This document shows, in pieces, positions 25,340-34,825 of a DNA stretch of 64,000 nucleotides. The notes under the pieces are model-generated. The model did not search any database. It was not told the origin of the DNA and saw only the letters and a list, made by a program, of their open reading frames with translations. The translations under genes and the position numbers were made by a program. The stretch comes from an uncultured Collinsella sp. GTDB taxonomy: Bacteria > Actinomycetota > Coriobacteriia > Coriobacteriales > Coriobacteriaceae. Every line of letters begins with the position of its first letter. The first letter of the stretch is position 1. Where the stretch lies: NCBI GenBank assembly GCA_959606065.1, contig CAUHHV010000005.1:1-64000 (forward strand), in the 5' to 3' direction.

Positions 25340-26448
25340 AGGTAGGCGCCGAGGTTGATGGCGGTGGCTTCGGTGTGACTGCTTGCCTGGGTGCTGGCGC
25401 GCTCCAGTAAAAACGGGCGTACGAGCTCTTGGCGGTTGATGTCCTCGACGGCCGTGACCGCGGTGACGATGCGTGCGGCGGAACCGATACGGGCGTGCTT
25501 GGTCTTCGCCGGGGCTTTGTTTTCGATTTGCTCCATGAGCAATTGAATGCCCTTGCGGCCAATCTCGTAGCCTGGGGGTGCCACCGTGGTGAGTGGGACC
25601 GACCCGCTCCAGGCGAGCGGGTTGCCGTCGCAGCCAGCCACGCGGACCTGCTCGGGGACGGAGATGCCTTTATCGACCAGCGCCGAGATGACGCCCGACG
25701 CCAGTACGTCGGTCAGGCCGATGACAAAATCGGGGCGCTCGTCGCCGGAGCGCCCGGCAATCTGAGCGCCAATGCTGTAGCCGTCGGCTGCGGTATTCCA
25801 CTCTCCGGCGTCAATGACCTCAATTTTGATATCGGGATGCAGGGCGAGGGCCTTGTGGATGCCAAGTACGCGCAAGGTGAGCTGCATAAATGCCGCCCTT
25901 CCCACAACGGTGATATGGCGTGCGCCACGGGCAACGGCGAGCTCGGCGATAATGCGGCCTTGTGCCTCGTTGTCGGCAGCCACGTAGTAGCCGGGCTCGG
26001 AACAGTGGATGTCAAGATGGACGATCGGCACGGGCATTTTGGTCATGGCGGGGTGCCAGTCGGGAGACGCCATGGGCTGAACCATGACGCCGGACATCTG
26101 CGTGCCCATAAAATAGCGCAGGTAATGATCCTCGAGAATATCGTCGTTATCGGCATTGGCGATGAGTAAATCGTAGCCGTGCTTGCGGGCCTCGTTGTGG
26201 GCGCCGCTGGCAATTTGGAGCGAGAAGCCGTGGTCGAGGCGGGGGAGGACTAGGCCAAAGGACTTGGTGGCGCCGCCTGCGAGCTGACGGGCGCTTTGGT
26301 TGGGCAGGTAGCCCAGTCGATTGATGGTTTCGTTGATAAGTTTGAGGGTCTCGGGGCGCAGCTTTTCGGGATGGTTGAGCGCGTTGGAAACCGTGCCCAG
26401 CGAGACTCCCGCCTCGCGCGCGACATCGCTGATTTTTACCTTTGCCAT
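25336..26448 (-). CDS. LacI-family transcriptional regulator
   Basis: 370 residues from ATG at 26448 (AAAGGGG upstream). N-terminal helix-turn-helix KISDVAREAGVSLGTVSNALN and hinge YLPNQSARQLAGG, then a sugar-binding domain. Its stop overlaps the stop of HAD copy 2. The neighbouring 21-base palindrome upstream of both HAD genes is a candidate site, and a decayed duplicate of this gene lies behind HAD copy 1. Ligand unknown. Confidence 0.9.
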   Translation of the reverse strand: MAKVKISDVAREAGVSLGTVSNALNHPEKLRPETLKLINETINRLGYLPNQSARQLAGGATKSFGLVLPRLDHGFSLQIASGAHNEARKHGYDLLIANADNDDILEDHYLRYFMGTQMSGVMVQPMASPDWHPAMTKMPVPIVHLDIHCSEPGYYVAADNEAQGRIIAELAVARGARHITVVGRAAFMQLTLRVLGIHKALALHPDIKIEVIDAGEWNTAADGYSIGAQIAGRSGDERPDFVIGLTDVLASGVISALVDKGISVPEQVRVAGCDGNPLAWSGSVPLTTVAPPGYEIGRKGIQLLMEQIENKAPAKTKHARIGSAARIVTAVTAVEDINRQELVRPFLLERASTQASSHTEATAINLGAYL

Positions 26449-26514
26449 AGCGGCCCCTTTGATGCGTTTCAAGTACAAGCCAGATTGTAGCATCGCCCGC
26501 CCCTAGGGTGTCAA

Positions 26515-26564
26515 AACCTGCCAATTAGGGACAGGTTTATTTTGGTAGGTTTTATCTGGGCAAA
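26515..26564. repeat. Dispersed CCTGCC/GGGACAG palindromic repeat, copy D
   Basis: AACCTGCC...GGGACAGGTTTATTTT...TTTTATCTGGG, the same element as copies A-C but inverted. Lies in the 326-base gap between the LacI gene and glmS. Confidence 0.75.
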
Positions 26565-26575
26565 CGCTGGAGCCC

Positions 26576-26614
26576 AAACCACCACAAAGGTGCCTGTCCC
26601 CATCGTGGTGGTTT
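26576..26614. repeat. Inverted repeat AAACCACCAC/GTGGTGGTTT with CCTGTCCCC loop
   Basis: Ten-base perfect arms around a 19-base loop that contains CCTGTCCCC, the complement of the GGGGACAGG word found in the other palindromes. Probably another member of the same class of intergenic repeats. Confidence 0.55.
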
Positions 26615-26640
26615 GGACCGGCTGGACGTGTGTGCATCGG

Positions 26641-26664
26641 GTGGTATCTAAGTTGGGATACCAC
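26641..26664 (+). promoter_or_regulatory. Operator-like inverted repeat upstream of glmS
   Basis: GTGGTATC-TAAGTTGG-GATACCAC is a perfect inverted repeat, followed by a further TGGTATA word at 26669. A -10-like TACAAT lies at 26695-26700. Fits a regulator-binding site for glmS; no glmS ribozyme core was recognised in the 110 bases before the start. Confidence 0.45.
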
Positions 26665-26774
26665 TTCTGGTATATCAGCTTGCGTCTGCGTGAGTACAAT
26701 ACTCGAACGTTATACGTCTCAGCGCCCCATGTGCGTGGACGTTTTGCAGTCACGCGGACGAAGGGATTTATCCT

Positions 26775-28622
<1,848 letters not shown>

Positions 28623-28628
28623 TTGTTG

Positions 28629-28654
28629 TTCCGCCGTTCTGCCGAACGGCGGAC
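28629..28654. terminator. CCGCCGTTC/GAACGGCGG hairpin after glmS
   Basis: TTCCGCCGTTC-TGCC-GAACGGCGGACC forms a 9-10 bp GC stem but has no T-run. A near-identical hairpin (CCGCCGTTC-N4-GAACGGCGG) overlaps the stop of the nitroreductase gene at 33028-33049, so it is a repeated motif at gene ends. Confidence 0.45.
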
Positions 28655-28667
28655 CGGTCGACGCTGC

Positions 28668-28767
28668 GCGAGCCGCATTCACGCCAATCTGACGTTCAAT
28701 TTCGAGGGCGCGACCAGAAGGTCAGCGCCCTCTCATTTCACGTCACCTTGGCGCAAATGCGGCTCGC
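28668..28767. other. Nested hairpin element after glmS
   Basis: GCGAGCCGCATT (28668-28679) and CGCCAA..GACG pair with CGTC..TTGGCG and AATGCGGCTCGC (28756-28767); inside is GAGGGCGC/GCGCCCTC (28704-28732). Layout is the same long outer stem plus inner hairpin as at 8779 and 41609, with unrelated sequence. Confidence 0.5.
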
Positions 28768-28814
28768 TCACTGTTGACGACTGACATCGAGTGCTCTGTT
28801 GTCGAAACGCGCCA

Positions 28815-28857
28815 ACAACAAGGCCCGGCTCCGTTGTGGCGGAGTCGGGCCTTGTTG
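28815..28857 (-). terminator. Hairpin between glmS and the GntR gene
   Basis: AACAAGGCCCG...CTCCG pairs with CGGAG..CGGGCCTTGTT. May end transcription from either convergent side. Confidence 0.6.
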
Positions 28858-28863
28858 CATTTG

Positions 28864-28910
28864 CCCAGATAAAACCTGCCGAAATAAACCTGTCCCTTTT
28901 TGGCAGGTTA
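28864..28910. repeat. Dispersed CCTGCC/GGGACAG palindromic repeat, copy C
   Basis: Same element as at 23593. It again ends with the stop codon (TTA on plus) of the minus-strand gene next to it, here the GntR regulator. Confidence 0.78.
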
Positions 28911-29609
28911 GCGGAGCTTGCTGGTCTCGAAGTACTTGGGATATTGGTCCAGGACCTCGGTCTGGTTGCGGAACATCATATGCAGGTGCTTGCTGACCAA
29001 AAAGCTCGCCTCGATGGGGTCGCGGCCGGCGATGGCTCGGCGGATTTGCTTGTGCTCGTTAACAATCTCCTGATTGTCGAGCCTCTGCGTGGCGGCGCGC
29101 AGCCAGCGGAAGCGCTCCAGGTCGGCATTGGTCGCCTCGAGCCACGACCACACGGTGCTGCGGCACGCGATGCTAAAGATCATGCGGTGCATGAGGTTGT
29201 CGCTTAAAAAGAATCCGATGCGATCCTCTTCGGCCATGGCCTTTTCCTGCAGCGCGATGGCTCGGTCGAGCTGCTCGATGCCTGCCGAGGTGGCACGGGC
29301 GCAGCACTCCACAATTACCTGTTTTTCCAGGTGTTCGCGAATGTAGCAGGCGCTCTCGGCAAAGGTGAGGTTGATGGGCGAGACATAGGTGCCGCTTTGG
29401 GGCACGGTGCGCACCAGGCCCTCTTGCGCCAGACGCACCAGTGCCTCGCGCACAGGGGTGCGCCCCATATCCAGGTCGTCGCAAAGCTGCTTGACGCCTA
29501 GCTTTTCGCCCGGCTTGTAGTCCAGGTAGACGATTTTGCGTCGAATGGTGTGGTAGGACTGGTCCTGTAGGCTCGTTTCCTGCTCGCCGACGTGCATCGA
29601 TTCTTCCAT
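28908..29609 (-). CDS. GntR-family (FadR/FCD type) transcriptional regulator
   Basis: 233 residues. N-terminal winged helix of the GntR type (HTIRRKIVYLDYKPGEKL, VKQLCDDLDMGRTPVREALVRL) and an all-helical FCD effector domain (FLSDNLMHRMIFSIA region) that usually binds carboxylic acids with a metal. It is divergent from the YeiH-type exporter at 29803, which it may control. The start could also be the methionine at residue 5. Confidence 0.88.
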   Translation of the reverse strand: MEESMHVGEQETSLQDQSYHTIRRKIVYLDYKPGEKLGVKQLCDDLDMGRTPVREALVRLAQEGLVRTVPQSGTYVSPINLTFAESACYIREHLEKQVIVECCARATSAGIEQLDRAIALQEKAMAEEDRIGFFLSDNLMHRMIFSIACRSTVWSWLEATNADLERFRWLRAATQRLDNQEIVNEHKQIRRAIAGRDPIEASFLVSKHLHMMFRNQTEVLDQYPKYFETSKLR

Positions 29610-29802
29610 AGTGCCTCACAACCGTTCTATCACACTCATATATCAGCTGTTAATTATGCCGCGAATCAGCTCTCCGCGGCGGGTAATTCGGCTGTTGCCC
29701 AAGAACTATTGCGGCATCTTAGTCTGTATTTGCGCAGGGCTGTGCCCAATGTTGCCGTATCATAAGCCGTCGCAAACGTGAAATAGAAAGAAGGAATCCC
29801 AT

Positions 29803-30837
29803 ATGCAACTGGCAAATATCGTACGCGAGCGCTGGAAGGGCGTCTTGTTCTGCCTCATCATCGCCATCCCCGCGACGTTGTTTGGCAAACAGATTGAGGT
29901 GGTCGGTGGGCCGGTATTTGCCATCCTCTTTGGCATGGTTCTGGCGCTTGTCTTTCCCAAGAATCGCCGCGAACAGCTCGCCGCCGGTGTCACCTATACG
30001 TCTAAAAAAGTCTTGCAGTACGCGGTTATCCTGCTTGGCTTTGGCATGAACCTCTCGCAGATTCTGTCCAAGGGCGCCCAGTCGCTGCCGATTATCGTGG
30101 CGACGATCTCGACCTCGCTTGTCATCGCCTTTGTGCTCTGCCGCGTTATGAACGTGCCGGGCAAGATCGCGACGCTTGTGGGTGTGGGCTCGTCGATTTG
30201 CGGCGGTTCGGCCATCGCTGCGACCGCGCCCGTTATCGATGCTGATGATCGCGAGATTGCCCAAGCCATTTCGGTCATCTTCCTGTTTAACGTTATCGCG
30301 GCGCTCGTGTTTCCGACGCTCGGCGGCATGCTCGGGCTGACCAACGAGGGCTTTGGCCTGTTTGCCGGCACCGCCATCAACGACACCTCGTCCGTAACGG
30401 CTGCGGCGAGTGCCTGGGACAGCATGCATCCCGGCGCCAATGTGCTCGAAAGCGCCACAGTGGTTAAGCTCACCAGGACGCTGGCCATTATTCCCATTAC
30501 ATTGGCTCTCGCATGCTGGCAGATGCATCTGGCGCGCAAGGCCGGCGGCGACGCCAAAAGCACGTTCTCGCTTAAACGTGCGTTTCCCATGTTTGTGTTG
30601 TTCTTTGTGCTGGCGAGCGTGATCACCACGGTGCTTCAGCTTCCTGCATCTATTACGGCGCCCATCAAGGAGCTGTCGAAGTTCTTTATTGTGATGGCCA
30701 TGGCGGCTATTGGCTTTAATACCGATATCGTCGAGCTGGTCAAAAAGGGCGGCAAACCTATCGCATTGGGCTTTTGCTGCTGGATTGGCATTGCATGCAT
30801 GAGTTTGGGAATGCAGCACGTGCTGGGAATCTGGTAG
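29803..30837 (+). CDS. YeiH/UPF0324-family putative sulfate exporter
   Basis: 344 residues, about ten transmembrane segments. Family features are LLGFGMNLSQI, VGVGSSICGGSAIAATAPVI and the GTAINDTSSVTAAA motif. Members are described as putative sulfate or sulfonate exporters, but the substrate is not established here. GAAAGAAGGAA precedes the start. Divergent from a GntR regulator. Confidence 0.85.
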   Translation: MQLANIVRERWKGVLFCLIIAIPATLFGKQIEVVGGPVFAILFGMVLALVFPKNRREQLAAGVTYTSKKVLQYAVILLGFGMNLSQILSKGAQSLPIIVATISTSLVIAFVLCRVMNVPGKIATLVGVGSSICGGSAIAATAPVIDADDREIAQAISVIFLFNVIAALVFPTLGGMLGLTNEGFGLFAGTAINDTSSVTAAASAWDSMHPGANVLESATVVKLTRTLAIIPITLALACWQMHLARKAGGDAKSTFSLKRAFPMFVLFFVLASVITTVLQLPASITAPIKELSKFFIVMAMAAIGFNTDIVELVKKGGKPIALGFCCWIGIACMSLGMQHVLGIW

Positions 30838-30889
30838 AGAAGTAGCTGATTTGCGTGTTGCGTGCTGGCGAGCGCATTCTCACGGTGGA

Positions 30890-30954
30890 GCGATAGGAGC
30901 TCTTGCGGGTATGGCTTGTCCGCAGGTTGATAGGTCCCGAAGAGCTCTTATCGC
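30890..30954. terminator. Imperfect inverted repeat after the exporter gene
   Basis: GCGATAGGAGCTCTT (30890-30904) and AAGAGCTCTTATCGC (30940-30954) differ by one mismatch. A GCCCCGC/GCGGGGC hairpin follows at 30954-30979. No T-run; it may still stop transcription or protect the mRNA end. Confidence 0.4.
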
Positions 30955-31103
30955 CCCGCCAGGATGGCGATGCGGGGCAATTCATATACTCGCAGGACGG
31001 CGACTTTTGCCCTATAGTGTTTGGTGAGTAATATCGTTCAATTTTGAAACACTCGGTCGTGCGACCGTCGGCGGTTGCACGTCGCCGCGGACAGGGACAA
31101 ATC

Positions 31104-32321
31104 ATGGATAGCGATGCCAAGCTGCAGATTCTGATTGAGGCATTGTCCGCAGCCGGAGCATCGGCGCTGGCAATCGACGAGCGCGGTGGCGTTGTGATCT
31201 CGACTATGAGTGACGCGGCGCTCGAGCAGGATATCGCTGCTTTTGTTTCCGAGCGTCTCGCTCGCGTGGGCGATGGGGCGCGCCTGGTGATGGGCCACGA
31301 GGGCGTGCGGTTGAGCTTGACGGTGCGCCCGACGGCCAAGGAGCGCGGAGCGCTTTGGGTGGTCGTGGCGCATGAGGTGCGCGCCGCTGCGACGCATGCG
31401 GGCATCGAGTGGCTCAATGCCGACGAAGTCGAGGCTCGCTACGCGTCGAGCACGTACGGCATCGTCGAAGACGCGGCGGCGGTCGCTGTCCCCGTACGGG
31501 AGAGCTATGCGCGTGGGGTGCCCCTTATGCTCGAGGGCGAGCTGGGCGCGGGACAGGATCAGATTGCAAGACGCCTGTACCTGGATGGACCCTATGCCGA
31601 TCAGCCCTTTGTGTCCGTTGCGCTCGATGAGCTTACGGATCGCGGCTGGCGCCATCTGCTCAAAAGTTCCGAATCGCCGCTATTCCAAACGGGGCTGACA
31701 CTTTGTATGGGCGGCTGGCATGCTGTTGGCCCCCAACGTCTGCGCGAGCTCGTGTCCGCAATGATCGACACGGCGCTCGCAACTCGTTGCCATGTGGTGT
31801 TGACGGCAAACGATATGCCGGGCGGCGGCGAAAGCGATCAGGCTGCTTTTGTAACCGAGCGTCTGGCCTGTGCCGTGAGTGTGGCGCCGGCGATTGCCGA
31901 GCAGGGCGGCGCGTCGGAAAAGGTTGCGCGCTATCTGGGGTATCTGGCAGATATGTTTAAGACGGGTGCCCCCATGTTGTCCGCCGCCGCGGCAGAGACG
32001 CTCGATGCGTACCGTTGGCCCCGCAATTACCTGCAGCTGCGTGAAGTCTCTGAACGACTCTATATATTAGTGGGGGCTGGAACGGTGGAGCGTGCCGTGG
32101 CGAAAGAGGTGCTTGCCCAGGAGGACGTTATCAAGACCGCGACCTTTGGCGCCCCGGCGCTCGAAAGCGATTTGTACATCTTGCGTCCCCTGGCCGATAC
32201 CGAGCGCGATGTCGCACGGTTGGTTCTGCAGCACCTTCACGGCAACAGGACACGTGCGGCAGAGGTGCTCGGTATAAGCCGCACGACTTTATGGCGCCTG
32301 CTGAAGGACAACGACCGCTGA
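31104..32321 (+). CDS. Fis-type regulator with degenerate sigma-54 AAA+ domain
   Basis: 405 residues from ATG 31104. An N-terminal sensor-like domain (1-100) is followed by a region laid out like a sigma-54 activator AAA+ domain, but Walker A reads GELGAGQD (145-152) instead of GExGxGKE, and no GAFTGA loop is visible. The C-terminus (about 370-403) is a Fis-type helix-turn-helix: GNRTRAAEVLGISRTTLWRLL. It probably binds DNA but is unlikely to hydrolyse ATP or contact sigma-54. Function unknown. An upstream in-frame start at 31044 lacks a ribosome site. Confidence 0.7.
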   Translation: MDSDAKLQILIEALSAAGASALAIDERGGVVISTMSDAALEQDIAAFVSERLARVGDGARLVMGHEGVRLSLTVRPTAKERGALWVVVAHEVRAAATHAGIEWLNADEVEARYASSTYGIVEDAAAVAVPVRESYARGVPLMLEGELGAGQDQIARRLYLDGPYADQPFVSVALDELTDRGWRHLLKSSESPLFQTGLTLCMGGWHAVGPQRLRELVSAMIDTALATRCHVVLTANDMPGGGESDQAAFVTERLACAVSVAPAIAEQGGASEKVARYLGYLADMFKTGAPMLSAAAAETLDAYRWPRNYLQLREVSERLYILVGAGTVERAVAKEVLAQEDVIKTATFGAPALESDLYILRPLADTERDVARLVLQHLHGNRTRAAEVLGISRTTLWRLLKDNDR

Positions 32322-32404
32322 GCGAGGCGCCGTGACCGCGTGCGGCGCGTGTGATACAGTCCAAAGAAGCATTGTTTCGATTGTGTTACGGCGTGCGGGG
32401 GAGT

Positions 32405-32980
32405 ATGGCGGAGACTTCAAAAACGAACCGAACAAAGCGAAGTGCGGCGCCGGTCGGCCGGCGTACGACTTCGCGGACGTGGGGCAAAAGCGCCTCGGGG
32501 TTCGACGGCTCGTTCAAGCGCACAAAATATGGCTATCCTTCGGCAAGCGCTCGCTTGGCCATGCAGGCCGAGTCCTCGTTGTGGGGACGAAGGCGCGTGG
32601 TGGGCTCAAAGCTCAAGCACGATGGAACGCTTGGCTACATTAGCCGCGGTGCTGCCCGCCGTAGCGGCCTCAATCCTGCAGGCTGGCATCGTTACGTGCC
32701 GATCGTGGTCGTTGCCGCGATAATCGTCATCGCGCTCGCGGCGCTCGGATATGCCGGCGACGGCGCGAGTCTGGGCGCGATGTTCAAATCGCCTGAACTT
32801 GCGCATGCTGGCACGGAGCTTGTTGAAGGCGCACAAGACCAGACGGGTGTGGCGCCCCAGCGCGGTATGGTCGCAGCTGCTGCCACCATTGCCGATGCTC
32901 AAAAGGACGAAGGCGGGCAAAGCGACGACGCCGATGCGAGTCAGACGAGCGAAACGGCAACAACTCCATCGGCAAGATAA
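32405..32980 (+). CDS. Hypothetical single-pass membrane protein, basic N-terminus
   Basis: 191 residues from ATG 32405, chosen for GGGGGAG just upstream. The first 105 residues are rich in Arg, Lys, Ser and Thr with SSLWGRRRVVGSKLK in the middle; one transmembrane segment (about 112-131, PIVVVAAIIVIALAALGYAG) is followed by an Ala/Asp/Ser-rich tail outside. No family recognised. It follows the degenerate regulator by 83 bases and may share its transcript. Confidence 0.6.
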   Translation: MAETSKTNRTKRSAAPVGRRTTSRTWGKSASGFDGSFKRTKYGYPSASARLAMQAESSLWGRRRVVGSKLKHDGTLGYISRGAARRSGLNPAGWHRYVPIVVVAAIIVIALAALGYAGDGASLGAMFKSPELAHAGTELVEGAQDQTGVAPQRGMVAAAATIADAQKDEGGQSDDADASQTSETATTPSAR

Positions 32981-33027
32981 GTTGCGAGTGGGGCAGCAAA
33001 TATGGGACGGGGCCTTTCAGCGGGTCC

Positions 33028-33049
33028 GCCGTTCGTTAGAACGGCGGAA
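33028..33049. terminator. CCGCCGTTC/GAACGGCGG hairpin spanning the nitroreductase stop
   Basis: Nine-base perfect arms around a four-base loop that holds the TAA stop of the minus-strand gene. The same hairpin lies behind glmS at 28629. Confidence 0.5.
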
Positions 33050-33563
33050 CATACACCACGTTTTCGCGGCGGGGCTTGGCCTCGGGAAGCGTGCCCTCGG
33101 CATAGCCCAGGATGCAGTTGCCAACACCGCGCAGGCTTCCGTCGGCGGACAGACCCCAGCTGGCCAGCAGCTCCAGGCCCTCGGGCGAATCGAAAACCTC
33201 GTGGGCGCGATGAATCCAGCATGAATCAACGCCCAGCGCATAGGCTGCGTTGAGCAGGTTGCCCATGGCGAGCGAGCCGTCTTCCAGGTGCGTGGGCACG
33301 CTGCGGTCGACCAGCACCACCACAACGGTCTTGGCGCCGTAGAAGGGATCTCCCTCTCTGCCCATAACTTGGGCGTTGAGCTGCGAGAGGCGCTCGACGG
33401 TTGCGGGGTCGGTGACGGCGACGAACGTGACCGGCTGGCGTCCCATGCCGCTCGGCGCGTACTGGCCGGCTTCGATAATGCGTGCGAGCTTCTCGGCCTC
33501 GACAGGGCGATCGCTGTATTTGCGGCAGCTGCGGCGGTGGATGAGTGCTTCGATGGTCTCCAT
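33036..33563 (-). CDS. Nitroreductase-family flavoprotein
   Basis: 175 residues from ATG 33563 (GGAGGACCC upstream). FMN-binding nitroreductase fold: RRSCRKYSDRPVEAEKL at the N-terminus, AGQYAPSGMGRQP, MGNLLNAAYALGVDSCWIHRA and a C-terminal LGYAEG. The active site accepts NAD(P)H; substrate unknown. The stop codon lies in the loop of a CCGCCGTTC/GAACGGCGG hairpin, a motif also present behind glmS. Confidence 0.88.
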   Translation of the reverse strand: METIEALIHRRSCRKYSDRPVEAEKLARIIEAGQYAPSGMGRQPVTFVAVTDPATVERLSQLNAQVMGREGDPFYGAKTVVVVLVDRSVPTHLEDGSLAMGNLLNAAYALGVDSCWIHRAHEVFDSPEGLELLASWGLSADGSLRGVGNCILGYAEGTLPEAKPRRENVVYVPPF

Positions 33564-33855
33564 GGGTCCTCCTGACGTTGGTTTCGATGCCTCGCTCTTA
33601 CCCGCCGAACCAAAACCGTAATCGCGTAGTCGGCCCCAAACAACGCAAGCTACCAAGTGGAAAAGTTGGTTTGCATAAAACTTCAGCCAGAATGTGACAA
33701 ACCGGTGGGATGGTTAAACGTTTTATCCCGTCTACCCTGCGGTTTTTTACCACTTGCCTAAATGATGCGCGCATAAGCTCTGATAAAGGTTTTACTAAAG
33801 GAGCACCAACGTTTATCAACGCGCCATGGTGGCGCCGGGCCAGGAGGTAACTATC

Positions 33856-34146
33856 ATGTTCCAGGCTGGAGATGTCGTCGAGACCGACTTCGAAGGATTT
33901 CTGAAGCTGCTGCGTTCCAAGACGCGCGCTTTCGTGTCGATCAATGATCACGAGTACTACATCACGCACACCGATGGCTATTGGCGTGTTCAGGATTGCG
34001 AGGCCCTCAACGATAAGGGCCACTTTACTGACTGCTCCGAGCTGGTCAACACGGTCTGCGAGGTCGTCGAACTGCCGTGGATCTGTGGCAAGAGCCTGCA
34101 CGACAGCTTCTCGGGCGCCACGGTCTACGAGGCCGTCGCTGCGTAA
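33856..34146 (+). CDS. Conserved-looking hypothetical protein, 96 residues
   Basis: Start at 33856 has AGGAGGT upstream and a strong terminator follows, so it is a real gene. The sequence is acidic with aromatic patches (HEYYITHTDGYWRVQDCE) and four cysteines but no signal peptide or transmembrane segment; no family was recognised. The 292-base gap before it contains AT-rich promoter-like sequence (GTTTATC, TGATAAAGG) and a GCGCCATGGTGGCGC palindrome but no gene. Confidence 0.7.
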   Translation: MFQAGDVVETDFEGFLKLLRSKTRAFVSINDHEYYITHTDGYWRVQDCEALNDKGHFTDCSELVNTVCEVVELPWICGKSLHDSFSGATVYEAVAA

Positions 34147-34172
34147 CAGCCAACAATCGATATTTTCTTGCA

Positions 34173-34208
34173 ACCGCCGGCGCCGCCCCCGCGCCGGCGG
34201 TCTTTTTT
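34173..34208 (+). terminator. Terminator after the 96-residue gene
   Basis: ACCGCCGGCGC pairs with GCGCCGGCGGT around seven bases and is followed by CTTTTTT. Confidence 0.92.
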
Positions 34209-34257
34209 GTCGACATGTTGTTATGGGTCGCACGTCTTGCACGGCCGCCCTTGACGA

Positions 34258-34308
34258 TAGTCAAAACTCGGACTAACCTGAAACCCTAATTAGTCAAAAC
34301 TCGGACTA
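34258..34308 (+). promoter_or_regulatory. Two identical operators upstream of the MarR-ABC operon
   Basis: TAGTCAAAACTCGGACTA occurs twice exactly (34258-34275, 34291-34308). Each copy is an inverted repeat TAGTC-N8-GACTA, and the two centres are 33 bases (about three helical turns) apart. This is the expected layout of autoregulation by the MarR protein encoded next. Confidence 0.75.
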
Positions 34309-34312
34309 TCGA

Positions 34313-34825
34313 ATGGCGGGAGAGATGAATAGTACAGTTAGCCCGGTCGATTTCGACCGGATGCTCAACGGGCTTGTCCGTATCTATTCGGAGTTCGCGC
34401 GCACCTGCGGTCTTTCGGATTGCGCCTACTGGATGCTCGTCGACACGAGTGCAGCGGGTGGAAGCGTTGCCGTGAGTCGGCTGACGAGTGAATGGTTCTA
34501 CAGCAAACAGACCATCAATTCGGCGATCAAGACGCTTAGGGCGCGAGGGCTCGCGACGTTGGAGTTTGCCGAGGGCAGTCGTAAGAACAAGGTTGTGCGA
34601 CTGACCGAAGAAGGCGTGCAGTTTGCCAAGCACTACGCGTTGCCGGCGCAAAAGGCCGAGCAGCAGGCATTCGAGGCGCTCGAGCCGTGGGAACAGCGCG
34701 AGATCATGCGCTTGGTCGGTAAGTTTTCCCATGTTCTTAACGAAGAGTGCGAGGCATTTAAACGGCAAGTTGCCGCCGAGAACGAGGCTGACGATAAGGG
34801 CGAGGGGGAGACATGCGACTCTTAA
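34313..34825 (+). CDS. MarR-family transcriptional regulator
   Basis: 170 residues. Winged-helix MarR fold: VSRLTSEWFYSKQTINSAIKTLRARGLATLEFAEGSRKNKVVRLTEEG is the recognition helix and wing. It begins only four bases after the second operator, so binding would block its own promoter. Its last 13 bases overlap the start of the first ABC gene, so the three genes are one operon; the regulator probably senses the exported compound. ATG 34325 is an alternative start. Confidence 0.88.
   Translation: MAGEMNSTVSPVDFDRMLNGLVRIYSEFARTCGLSDCAYWMLVDTSAAGGSVAVSRLTSEWFYSKQTINSAIKTLRARGLATLEFAEGSRKNKVVRLTEEGVQFAKHYALPAQKAEQQAFEALEPWEQREIMRLVGKFSHVLNEECEAFKRQVAAENEADDKGEGETCDS

Noticed and set aside
26565..26774. 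glmS ribozyme before glmS
   Set aside because: I could not find the conserved catalytic core; the leader instead has simple palindromes and a promoter-like TACAAT.
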